A DNA stretch of 6,076 bases from Methylotenera sp. UBA6020 (GTDB lineage Bacteria > Pseudomonadota > Gammaproteobacteria > Burkholderiales > Methylophilaceae): positions 1 through 6,076 of the forward strand of contig DIZU01000172.1 in assembly GCA_002429455.1 (NCBI GenBank), in the 5' to 3' direction. The notes below the pieces were generated by a model, which was not told where the DNA came from, did not search any database, and saw only the letters and a list, made by a program, of their open reading frames with translations. This document shows positions 1 through 6,076 of the stretch, one piece after another (positions within the stretch are counted from its first letter, which is position 1; each line of letters starts with the position of its first letter). Made by a program: the position numbers and the translations under genes.

Positions 1-2116
1 TTGGCCTGATACATGGCAATATCAGCTTGTTTTAATAGCTCCTCAATTCCCAAATGATGGCCTTTGAACAGGGTGGCGCCAATACTGGCAGTACTGTAGT
101 GCTCTAGCGTAACAAGCTGGTATGGCCGGTTGAGAGCGGCTAAAATTTTATTCGCTATAATTTCCGTCTGTGCAGCAGATTCAATATCTTGCTTGCTCAG
201 ACCCTCCAGCAGCACAAACTCGTCACCGCCCAAGCGTGCACGGTATCACCTTCACGCACACAGGACGTCAATCGTTCAGAAACTTGTTGCAGCAACAAGT
301 CACCAACATCATGACCGAAAGAGTCGTTAAGGGTCTTGAAGGAGTCGAGGTCAAGAAACAGTAATGCACCTTGCCGGCCACTACGAGTACTGGAAGTCAA
401 TGCCTGCTTAAGCCTGTCCAGCAGAAGCCGCCAGTTGGGCAGGCAAGTGAGCGGGTCGTAGAATGCCAGATTCTGGATCTCCTCTGCGGCTGACTTGCGT
501 AAAGTGATGTCAGTTAATGTCGCGACATAGTTGGTGATAACGCCATCCTGATCTTTCACGGCGTTGATTGTGAGGTGTTCTGGATACACTTCACCACTCT
601 TGCGCCGGTTCCAGATTTCGCCTGCCCATGCACCAGTATTGTTGATACTGTCCCACATCGTGGCATAAAAGACAGCATCCTGCTTCCCTGAGCTAAGTAA
701 ACGTGGGTTCTTGCCAATCACTTCTTCAGCAGAGTAGCCAGAGACGATAGAAAATGCCTTATTGACCTTCAGGATTAAATTCTCTGAACTGGTTATCATC
801 ATACCGTCCTGCGACTCGAAAGCAGTAGCAGCAATCTGGAGATCTGCCTCAGAGAGCTTGCGCTGGGTAATGTCGCGTGACAAGACGAAGAAATGTGGAC
901 TCTCATCATTGTTGCTAAGTTTTCTGGCAACAGAAAGCTCAAACCATCGTTTGCCTTGAACCAGTTGCAGTTCATACTGCTTACCCGATGATCGGCCCTC
1001 TACATTAGCCTCTTGTAATGCCGACATAACAATGAGTAAGCCGATCATAAGCACCATAGAAACCAACGCAACAAATAACTGACGTGTAGGCGCCAAGATG
1101 CTATCGATCGGTACAAGTCTAAAATAGTGCCAACCAACGGGCTGCATGAGCATCCCTATCACCAGATACTGACGTCCTAGCAAGGACACCTTTTGCTCAA
1201 ACGCATGTGGTTGTGAACTCAGTTTATTGCTAAGCAGTTTAGCTAGGTCCGGTTCTTACATAAATCTGGTTTAAAGCTTTCCGGATTAGCTTCCAGGGCT
1301 TTCTGCCATGAGCCGGCTTGTATGTAATTGCCTTGCGCATCCAACAGAAAGTGCTGCTCCCCGGCATAGCGCTGACTATGCTGGAGCAGCGCAGGAAAAA
1401 GGTTATTGAGATAGATACATGCCCTATCATACCTATCCAGCGGCCATTCACATCAACGGGTAGAACCGCACTCACCATCCAGCTTTTGGGTACCGGGTCA
1501 AACAGCGGAGGTGTCCAGCGCAAGGTACGTTCAGGATTTATTCCCGGCACACCCAATTTAACCCAAGGGGTCTGCGTGTAATCCGTATTTGCCGGCATGA
1601 TCAGGGCGAAGTCCGGCACCCCGTGATCGTATATGATTTCGGTTTTATCTGTGGTAAGCAACCATATATTGCTAAAAGGCGCGTTAATAGAAGCGCCAAA
1701 GATATCCATGATGCGTTTGCTGCACAAATGCAATCTTTTCTGCCAGGCATCAAGTGGGGCATCCGGTGGCAGAAACATGCCTGCTTCCAAATGTCCGTCA
1801 AACTCTTTACGCTGGCTACGCCATGCATGATCTGAATCATGCTGTATAAGCGGTCGAAGGCTACCCCCTCTCCCTCTTGCGGTGGCGCAGAAAGCACCTT
1901 GCCTAGCATGCGAGACAACGCTGACAGACTAGCCTCAGCCTGCACCAGATTTCGCACGTTCGATGCGACAGGTGTACCGGTTTCACTCGCTAGCGTAGCC
2001 GCTTCGGTGACCAGAATATTTTGCTTGGTAAAGTAGTAAATTACGCCCGCTGAAGGGATAGAAACCAGTGCGACACTGGCAATAACGATCAACATCAGTT
2101 TACGGCCGACGTTCAT
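1..2116 (-). pseudogene. Frameshifted membrane-bound Cache/PAS/GGDEF diguanylate cyclase, 3' end beyond the window
   Basis: An intact relative would sense a periplasmic signal and make cyclic di-GMP at the inner membrane. Read from ATG 2116 with four frame changes, the sequence gives about 706 residues before the window edge. In order these are an N-terminal membrane segment (about residues 7-29), a Cache-like periplasmic region (about 30-340), a second membrane segment (about 343-363), the C-terminal half of a PAS domain ending DITQRK, a full PAS domain ending DITLRK, and a GGDEF domain. The GGDEF motif lies at 216-230 and the RxxD inhibitory site (REGD) at 245-256; ADIAMYQA follows near the edge. 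Each break is repaired by adding one base: near 1806-1808 (A-run), between 1417 and 1418 (restores GHDIYLNN), near 1256-1258, and between 238 and 239 (restores ARLGGDEF). I saw no in-frame stop in the repaired reading. An EAL domain could follow outside the window. Sequencing error is the alternative to true decay. Confidence 0.85.
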
Positions 2117-2221
2117 GATGGTCTCTTATTACTCAGATGAAAATGGGAGCGCACTAAAATTCGCCGCCTGAAGAGTTAGTATCTGTAAGGAGGTTGGCAT
2201 GTCTGGCAAGTAGCATCTCAG

Positions 2222-2242
2222 GTGTATACACTAGAAATACAC
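2222..2242. repeat. Short inverted repeat in the gap between flgN and the broken cyclase gene
   Basis: GTGTAT at 2222-2227 is matched by its complement ATACAC at 2237-2242 around a 9-base centre. The left arm also sits in the self-complementary GTGTATACAC. It could be a regulator site or chance. It lacks the GC-rich stem and T-tract of an intrinsic terminator. Apart from this and a strong plus-strand ribosome-binding-like sequence at 2187-2194, I see nothing clear in 2117-2371. Confidence 0.25.
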
Positions 2243-2371
2243 ACCAGTTTCTACATTTGGTAATGCAGTGGTTATTATTTGTTGTTCTGCAAACTTTGCT
2301 CGCGGAACAATATTGTGCCTGATTAAATCATTACGGGGAAAATAGAACGTGCTTGGGACTACAGGAAACGC

Positions 2372-2830
2372 TTAGGCCATTAAGGTTGTGCGTGAAAGTG
2401 TAGATGGTTTGGCTTGGCCGTTTCTGCCATAGACTTCACCAGAGTTTGAATTGCCTTGCAGGTGATTGAGCAATTGCTGGTTGCGATTGAAATGCTTGCT
2501 AATCAGCATGCCATTAAGCCGGTTCATTTCTTTTGCCTGACTCAATGCTTTTTGAAAATCCGCCCATGATTTACTCATCGCAGGCTTGGCTTGCTGCTTT
2601 AGCCATGCAGCCATGCCCACTTCACCGGACTCAAAACCGTTTGCAACCAGTGCCTCGTAGCGGCTCTTAGCCGTGATATTCAAGCTTTGTAACAATACTG
2701 ACTTCTCGTCTAACAAAATTTCTATCGCGTCAATATCAGCCATCACCAAGCTGGTTTGTTCGCGGGATAAAAGTGCCAGCAGATGGTTCACTAACTGGAC
2801 ATCTTGTTCAAAGGAGATCAGTGCGTTCAT
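2372..2830 (-). CDS. flgN: Flagellar export chaperone FlgN
   Basis: This 152-residue protein is the likely cytoplasmic type III export chaperone for the hook-filament junction proteins FlgK and FlgL. It is almost entirely predicted helix with heptad-like leucines (for example VQLVNHLLALLSREQ near residues 12-26), as expected for the helical-bundle FlgN family, and its length is typical. It has the polar, flexible C-terminal tail with a VYGRNGQ motif seen in proteobacterial FlgN. The start lies 7 bases after the flgM stop codon and has no strong Shine-Dalgarno, so translation is probably coupled to flgM. Its position directly after flgM is the main support, since FlgN sequences are poorly conserved. 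It is probably co-transcribed with flgM from the sigma-28 promoter at 3213-3239. Confidence 0.88.
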   Translation of the reverse strand: MNALISFEQDVQLVNHLLALLSREQTSLVMADIDAIEILLDEKSVLLQSLNITAKSRYEALVANGFESGEVGMAAWLKQQAKPAMSKSWADFQKALSQAKEMNRLNGMLISKHFNRNQQLLNHLQGNSNSGEVYGRNGQAKPSTLSRTTLMA

Positions 2831-2837
2831 GTTGTTC

Positions 2838-3155
2838 TCATGTTTTTTTGGTAGTTAATAAATCTCTCACCGTTGCAATCAAGCCATCTGCTACTTTTTC
2901 AGAGTCCACTTTAAACTGGCCGCCTGCAATGGCTGATTTAATAGCATCCACTTTTTCAGTATCAAATACCTTATCCGCAGCAATTTTTGACTCCAATGAC
3001 TGCAATTTCGCAGACATCGACGACAATGTAACATTGCCTGCCACTTTAGCCTCAGTTTGAACCTTAGCAGTACTTTTATCGGTACCTGATTTTTCAGTGC
3101 CTGTTTTTTCGAGGCCAGGACCCGCAGGCTTTTTGATTGAGTCACTAATTTTCAT
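2838..3155 (-). CDS. flgM: Anti-sigma-28 factor FlgM
   Basis: This 105-residue protein is the negative regulator of flagellin synthesis. It binds sigma-28 (FliA) in the cytoplasm and is exported once the hook-basal body is finished, which releases late gene expression. The N-terminal half (residues 1-40) is low-complexity, rich in Lys, Thr and Gly, and probably disordered, as in known FlgM. The conserved sigma-binding helices occupy about residues 60-100, including VDAIKSAIAGGQF, VDSEKVADGLI and a final RDLL. An AAAGGAAA ribosome binding site at 3163-3170 supports ATG 3155. It lies between flgA and flgN, the standard order. A sigma-28 promoter about 58 bases upstream implies feedback control by its own target. 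Confidence 0.95.
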   Translation of the reverse strand: MKISDSIKKPAGPGLEKTGTEKSGTDKSTAKVQTEAKVAGNVTLSSMSAKLQSLESKIAADKVFDTEKVDAIKSAIAGGQFKVDSEKVADGLIATVRDLLTTKKT

Positions 3156-3212
3156 GGCATCATTTCCTTTTCGCTTAATTTACTATGCGCATCGCACACA
3201 TCTATAATGCTT

Positions 3213-3239
3213 GTATCGGCATAGTTTAAGCGAACTTTA
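3213..3239 (-). promoter_or_regulatory. Sigma-28 (FliA) promoter for flgM-flgN
   Basis: On the minus strand, TAAAGTTC (3232-3239), an 11-base spacer and GCCGATAC (3213-3220) match the enteric sigma-28 consensus TAAAGTTT-N11-GCCGATAA at 14 of 16 positions with exact spacing. Transcription would start near 3206, leaving a leader of about 50 bases before flgM. In enteric bacteria flgM is known to have such a class 3 promoter, so the placement makes biological sense. Confidence 0.85.
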
Positions 3240-3302
3240 ACACTTTGTAAGTATTTTATTAGCCATGATTTATATAATCAAAGTTATATCAAAAAATGCA
3301 CA

Positions 3303-4070
3303 TTAAAAACCCACTTCAATCTGGCCGCCGTTACGTGCAATTCCGGCAACAATCTGGCCACTGGCCACCTTTACCTGCACAATCTGGCCTTCATTGGCAT
3401 TGGTCATCGCCTGACCTTCGGCTGCCACAGTAAAGCCCTTGCCGATTGACGTCAACATGACGGTTTGCCCTCGCTGAACTACGGGGGGCTGTTTTAACAT
3501 CTCTTGCCTAAGCACCGTACCGGCATTCATTGAGATGTTCACCGTGCGCCCGATAGCTTGTTCCGAGTCGGTAAAAACCCCGGCAGGCAGTTGTGTCAGG
3601 TCGCCGCTTTCAAACAGCAGATCCTGACTTGAGACGACTCGACCTTGTGCCAAGGGCACCGCTGCCACCAGATATTGTGCCGCTACATTGACCGTTGCCT
3701 GCACATAGATCGTCCATATATTGGGGGCATTGCAACGCACACCTACGCTGGTCTTGCCCCACGCCCGACTGCCAGTCGGCAGAAACACTTGCACGTCAGG
3801 GCATTGTGCCAGCTTCAAATTAGGATCAATGGCACCGGCATGGACGCTGACCTTACCCGGATAACCTATAGTTTGCGTTTCCAGGAACTCGGTAATCTTG
3901 GCTCTCACTGCGGCCAGGTTCTGTTTTGCAGGCTGATTGGCTCTCAGTGTAGAAGTTGCTTGTGATGCTGGTACTGACTCAGCGTGACAGAACGTTGACA
4001 GCAACAATCCTCCCAGCATAAATGCTATCTGTGCTGCATTTGATCGCAAATGATTATTGACAACGTTCAT
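3303..4070 (-). CDS. flgA: Flagellar P-ring assembly chaperone FlgA
   Basis: This is a periplasmic chaperone that helps FlgI polymerise into the P-ring around the rod. From ATG 4070 it has 255 residues. A signal peptide covers residues 1-30 (hydrophobic core IAFMLGGLLLSTF, likely cleavage after CHA). Two cysteines flank the FLPTGSRAWGKTSVGVRC region in the N-terminal part of the mature protein. A SAF domain runs over about residues 133-195 (VPLAQGRVVSSQDL), followed by the C-terminal FlgA beta domain ending GIARNGGQIEVGF. The start at 4070 is preferred over an in-frame ATG at 4082 because GGAA (4077-4080) sits 6 bases before it, whereas the upstream ATG has no ribosome binding site. It is divergent from flgB and upstream of flgM, as in many beta- and gammaproteobacteria. 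The 147 bases between flgA and flgM contain the flgM promoter and no clear terminator, so read-through into flgM is possible. Confidence 0.95.
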   Translation of the reverse strand: MNVVNNHLRSNAAQIAFMLGGLLLSTFCHAESVPASQATSTLRANQPAKQNLAAVRAKITEFLETQTIGYPGKVSVHAGAIDPNLKLAQCPDVQVFLPTGSRAWGKTSVGVRCNAPNIWTIYVQATVNVAAQYLVAAVPLAQGRVVSSQDLLFESGDLTQLPAGVFTDSEQAIGRTVNISMNAGTVLRQEMLKQPPVVQRGQTVMLTSIGKGFTVAAEGQAMTNANEGQIVQVKVASGQIVAGIARNGGQIEVGF

Positions 4071-4076
4071 AGTGAA

Positions 4077-4080
4077 TTCC
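4077..4080 (-). promoter_or_regulatory. Ribosome binding site that sets the flgA start
   Basis: GGAA on the minus strand lies 6 bases before ATG 4068-4070. It overlaps the alternative in-frame ATG at 4080-4082, so the upstream start has no site of its own. This favours the shorter protein. Confidence 0.6.
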
Positions 4081-4152
4081 ATTAGTAATGACTAAAGGTT
4101 CGGCAAAATTTCAATATGCATTCTACGGCGCCGGCTAGATAGCAAAATGAAG

Positions 4153-4175
4153 AAAAGGGCAATATTTACCCTTTT
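4153..4175. repeat. Perfect 7-bp hairpin in the flgA-flgB control region
   Basis: AAAAGGG (4153-4159) and CCCTTTT (4169-4175) are perfectly complementary around a 9-base AT-rich loop. It lies between two diverging genes, so a terminator role is not expected. It could be an operator or a leader hairpin for flgA. The stem is short and chance is possible. Confidence 0.35.
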
Positions 4176-4185
4176 ACTTTGTTAA

Positions 4186-4212
4186 TTGAAGACTATCTTT
4201 TAATCCTAGAAT
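4186..4212 (+). promoter_or_regulatory. Weak sigma-70-like promoter candidate for flgB
   Basis: TTGAAG (4186-4191) and TAGAAT (4207-4212) resemble -35 and -10 boxes, but the spacer is only 15 bases, shorter than the usual 17. Flagellar class 2 promoters are often activator-dependent and poorly conserved. I found no sigma-28 or sigma-54 (GG-N10-GC) pattern in 4071-4323. A true promoter for flgB must lie in or near this region if flgB heads the operon. Confidence 0.25.
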
Positions 4213-4311
4213 AACGCTCATGTATGTTAATGGCGAAAAGTACCAATTACTTTAGGAAGCTTTAAGTTTTTATTACAAAAACATGAAGTTACGGGATATG
4301 CACTGTAATGA

Positions 4312-4316
4312 AAGGA
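4312..4316 (+). promoter_or_regulatory. Ribosome binding site that sets the flgB GTG start
   Basis: AAGGA lies 7 bases before GTG 4324-4326. It supports this non-ATG start, which also gives the expected FlgB N-terminus (MLNKLDAAL). Confidence 0.7.
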
Positions 4317-4323
4317 TATCATA

Positions 4324-4740
4324 GTGTTGAATAAATTAGACGCAGCTTTGAGTTTTCATCAAAACGCATTGAGAGTGCGTGGTCAGCGCCAGGAGCTCAT
4401 CGCCGCCAATATCGCTAATGCCGACACCCCAAATTACAAAGCCCGTGACCTGGACTTTAGTGCTGCCATGAAAAACGCTATGACTGGCGTCAGCAGAAAC
4501 GCTTTTAATACCACCAAAACTTCAGAACAGCATTTAGACGGCATACCTTCCACATCATCCAGCGGCGCAGCTGGCGAACCGTTGTTTCGCCCTATCATTC
4601 AAGGCAGCGTAGACGGCAATACGGTCGATATGGATGTAGAGCGCAACCAGTTTGCTGATAATGGCATACGCTATGAAGCCAGCCTGACCCTGATAAACGC
4701 CCAGCTCAAAGAAATGCTCGCAGCGCTGCAAAGTCAGTAA
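4324..4740 (+). CDS. flgB: Flagellar proximal rod protein FlgB
   Basis: FlgB forms part of the rod that crosses the periplasm next to the MS-ring. The protein has 138 residues, a normal length. The N-terminal rod-protein motif is clear over about residues 12-42, including RVRGQRQELIAANIANADTP and NYKARDLDF. The C-terminal part (VDMDVERNQFADNGIRYEAS, then LINAQLKEMLAAL) matches the coiled-coil end of FlgB. It starts with GTG, backed by AAGGA 7 bases upstream. It is the first gene of a plus-strand operon with flgC 46 bases downstream, divergent from flgA. Confidence 0.96.
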   Translation: MLNKLDAALSFHQNALRVRGQRQELIAANIANADTPNYKARDLDFSAAMKNAMTGVSRNAFNTTKTSEQHLDGIPSTSSSGAAGEPLFRPIIQGSVDGNTVDMDVERNQFADNGIRYEASLTLINAQLKEMLAALQSQ

Positions 4741-4786
4741 CTCTTGGTCAACAATTTAAGCGCGCCAATTTTGATAGGAAAAAACA

Positions 4787-5194
4787 ATGTCTCTATTTAA
4801 TGTATTCAATATTTCCGGTTCCGCCATGAGCGCGCAATCGCAACGTTTAAATGCCGTGGCCAGCAATCTCGCCAATGCCGATAGCGCAACCAGTGCAAAC
4901 GGCACGCCTTATAAAGCCAAACAAGTGGTGTTCAGCGCGATACCGACCGCTTCTCCTGATGCCAGTGGCGTTAAGGTGCTCAAAGTCATAGAGGATGCTT
5001 CACCGCCTAAAGTCGTATACGACCCCAAACATCCGCTAGCCGATGAAAAAGGTTACGTCACCATGCCCAATGTCAATGTGACTGAAGAGATGGTGAATAT
5101 GATTTCTGCCTCCCGTGCTTACCAGAACAATGTTGAAACCATGAATGCAGCCAAGACCATGCTGCTTAAAACGCTTACCATTGGCCAGCAATAG
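4787..5194 (+). CDS. flgC: Flagellar proximal rod protein FlgC
   Basis: FlgC is a proximal rod subunit exported through the flagellar type III system. The protein has 135 residues, typical for the family. The N-terminal rod motif is [20 protein letters not shown] (about residues 10-29), followed by the usual ADS segment and YKAKQVVF. The C-terminal basal-body motif includes [20 protein letters not shown] and [17 protein letters not shown], which form the paired helices of axial proteins. ATG 4787 is preceded by AGGA 8 bases upstream. It is followed by an unusually structured 163-base gap before flgD. Confidence 0.97.
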   Translation: MSLFNVFNISGSAMSAQSQRLNAVASNLANADSATSANGTPYKAKQVVFSAIPTASPDASGVKVLKVIEDASPPKVVYDPKHPLADEKGYVTMPNVNVTEEMVNMISASRAYQNNVETMNAAKTMLLKTLTIGQQ

Positions 5195-5236
5195 ACTCAT
5201 TAAGAGCACGACTCATCGCGCCCTACCAACGCTTGC

Positions 5237-5338
5237 TTCCATGTTGCATTCAAAGGAAGACAAGACAGAGGGTCGCAGACAGTACGAATAGTACGGCAAG
5301 ACCCGATAACGCAGGATTCGTTTGAATGCAAGATGGAA
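5237..5338. repeat. Long imperfect inverted repeat between flgC and flgD
   Basis: The arms at 5237-5258 and 5317-5338 are complementary at 20 of 22 positions, with mismatches at 5243/5332 and 5255/5320. Inside lie a second complementary pair, GGGTC (5270-5274) with GACCC (5300-5304), and at the tip GTAC (5282-5285) with GTAC (5291-5294) around a 5-base loop. As RNA this would fold into a roughly 102-base hairpin with internal loops. It ends 7 bases before the flgD ribosome binding site. There is no T-tract after it and no obvious target-site duplication at its edges. It may be an intercistronic RNA structure or a small palindromic repeat element. Confidence 0.8.
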
Positions 5339-5345
5339 TAATATA

Positions 5346-5350
5346 AAGGA
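5346..5350 (+). promoter_or_regulatory. Ribosome binding site that sets the flgD start
   Basis: AAGGA lies 7 bases before ATG 5358. An in-frame ATG at 5322 falls inside the right arm of the inverted repeat and has no such site, so 5358 is chosen. Confidence 0.75.
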
Positions 5351-5357
5351 AATTACC

Positions 5358-6035
5358 ATGGCCACAGTACAAAACACCACAAACACAGCTTCTCAAGCCT
5401 TGCTGGATAGCGTGAATGGCTCCAAAAATACGACGACATCTACCGCAGATGCCGCACAAGACAGGTTCATGACGCTACTGGTCACACAGATGAAAAACCA
5501 GGACCCGCTCAACCCCATGGATAATGCCCAAGTGACCAGCCAATTGGCGCAGCTCTCTACCGTCACCGGTATCGACAAGCTCAACAACACGCTGGAATCA
5601 TTGATCAGCAACGTGCAGAGCGGCCAGTCTTATCAAGCATCCAGCATGATCGGTCACAACGTGCTGGTGTCTGGTAACGAGGTAAGCACCAGCGGCACAG
5701 GCGGCTACTTCGGCATCGACCTGCCAATCGGTGCAGATAAAGTATCTGTTGCCATCAAGGATTCTGCCGGCACCACGATTAGAACCGTTGAACTGGGTAA
5801 GCAGGACGCAGGCACCCTGCCCTTGAAATGGGATGGCTTGACTGATGACGGTTCGGTAGCCAAATCCGGCAGTTATAAATTTGATGTAACCGCGTCTATA
5901 GCCAGCACCAGTGTTGCCGCTAGCGGCTTGAGCTATGCGCAGGTGTCAAGCATCTCCACTAGTACCAGTGGCATAAAACTGAATTTGAGTAATCTCGCTT
6001 CGGTAAGCACCAGTGACGTAAAAGAAATTTTCTAA
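5358..6035 (+). CDS. flgD: Flagellar hook cap / scaffolding protein FlgD
   Basis: FlgD caps the growing hook and guides FlgE assembly, and is lost when the hook is complete. The protein has 225 residues, typical for the family. The conserved N-terminal export and assembly region carries FMTLLVTQMKNQDPLNPMDN (about residues 37-56) and SQLAQLSTVTGIDKLN. SMIGHNVLV (about residue 96) opens the C-terminal half, which carries the FlgD Tudor/Ig-like folds, with LPLKWDGLTDDG and SGSYKFDVTA as the typical strand-turn motifs. The C-terminal end is rich in Ser and Thr, with several copies of an STS motif encoded by similar AGCACCAG-like DNA. The start at 5358 is set by AAGGA upstream. Only 41 non-coding bases follow in the window; flgE is the usual next gene. 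Confidence 0.96.
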   Translation: MATVQNTTNTASQALLDSVNGSKNTTTSTADAAQDRFMTLLVTQMKNQDPLNPMDNAQVTSQLAQLSTVTGIDKLNNTLESLISNVQSGQSYQASSMIGHNVLVSGNEVSTSGTGGYFGIDLPIGADKVSVAIKDSAGTTIRTVELGKQDAGTLPLKWDGLTDDGSVAKSGSYKFDVTASIASTSVAASGLSYAQVSSISTSTSGIKLNLSNLASVSTSDVKEIF

Positions 6036-6076
6036 AAAAATTTATAAGCAATCTATCCACTATTTAGCCCTTATTC

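Noticed and set aside
1318..1581. Plus-strand open frame of 87 codons opposite the broken cyclase gene
   Set aside because: It has no family resemblance and lies antisense to clear Cache-domain sequence; it is a shadow frame.
1239..1830. Programmed frameshifting as an explanation for the cyclase gene
   Set aside because: Four separate sites are needed and none shows a slippery heptamer with a stimulatory structure that I could recognise.
2272..2298. Sigma-28-like promoter on the minus strand upstream of the broken cyclase gene (CAAAGTTT-N11-AATAATAA)
   Set aside because: The -35 matches at 7 of 8 positions and the spacing is exact, but the -10 matches only 4 of 8 and lacks the GCCG core that is most important for sigma-28.
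2773..3060. Plus-strand open frame of 95 codons across flgM and flgN
   Set aside because: It is antisense to two well-supported genes and has no recognisable features.
3272..3289. ATATAA/TTATAT inverted repeat downstream of flgA as a terminator
   Set aside because: The stem is only 6 A-T pairs and too weak for an intrinsic terminator.
3645..3965. Plus-strand open frame of 106 codons opposite flgA
   Set aside because: It is fully antisense to a well-supported flgA, has no recognisable domain, and is rich in Cys, His and Arg as expected from a shadow.
5194..5216. GACTCAT direct repeat (5194-5200 and 5210-5216) as a target-site duplication for the inverted repeat
   Set aside because: Both copies lie on the same side of the inverted repeat, so they do not flank it.
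5250..5459. Minus-strand open frame over the flgC-flgD gap
   Set aside because: It overlaps the inverted repeat and the flgD start, and its Cys- and Gly-rich product resembles nothing known to me.

Overview
The window looks like a flagellar locus from a motile betaproteobacterium. The proteins and the gene order (flgN-flgM-flgA facing away from flgB-flgC-flgD) fit the Methylophilaceae/Nitrosomonadales best. That placement is an inference from protein character and moderate GC content, not a search result.

Layout from left to right. Positions 1-2116 (minus strand) hold the wreck of a large membrane-bound sensor protein: two transmembrane segments around a Cache-like periplasmic domain, then PAS sequence and a GGDEF diguanylate cyclase domain. 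The gene runs off the left edge and is broken by four separate single-base deletions, although the protein can be read almost whole by switching frame. Positions 2117-2371 are non-coding. Positions 2372-4070 (minus strand) hold flgN (export chaperone), flgM (anti-sigma-28) and flgA (P-ring chaperone). A near-consensus sigma-28 promoter lies between flgA and flgM. Positions 4071-4323 are the divergent control region. Positions 4324-6035 (plus strand) hold flgB and flgC (proximal rod) and flgD (hook cap). The last 41 bases are non-coding and probably lead to flgE, the usual next gene.

How the genes work together. FlgB and FlgC build the proximal rod, FlgA helps assemble the periplasmic P-ring around the rod, and FlgD caps the growing hook. 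FlgM holds sigma-28 (FliA) inactive until the hook-basal body is complete and FlgM is exported. FlgN then chaperones the hook-associated proteins FlgK and FlgL. The sigma-28 promoter in front of flgM gives the usual feedback, in which active sigma-28 makes more of its own inhibitor together with the late chaperone.

The least ordinary items are the multiply frameshifted cyclase gene, which also seems to have lost half of a PAS domain, and a 102-base imperfect inverted repeat with 22-base arms filling most of the flgC-flgD gap and ending 7 bases before the flgD ribosome binding site. I found no convincing new biological system; the rest is a standard flagellar cluster.
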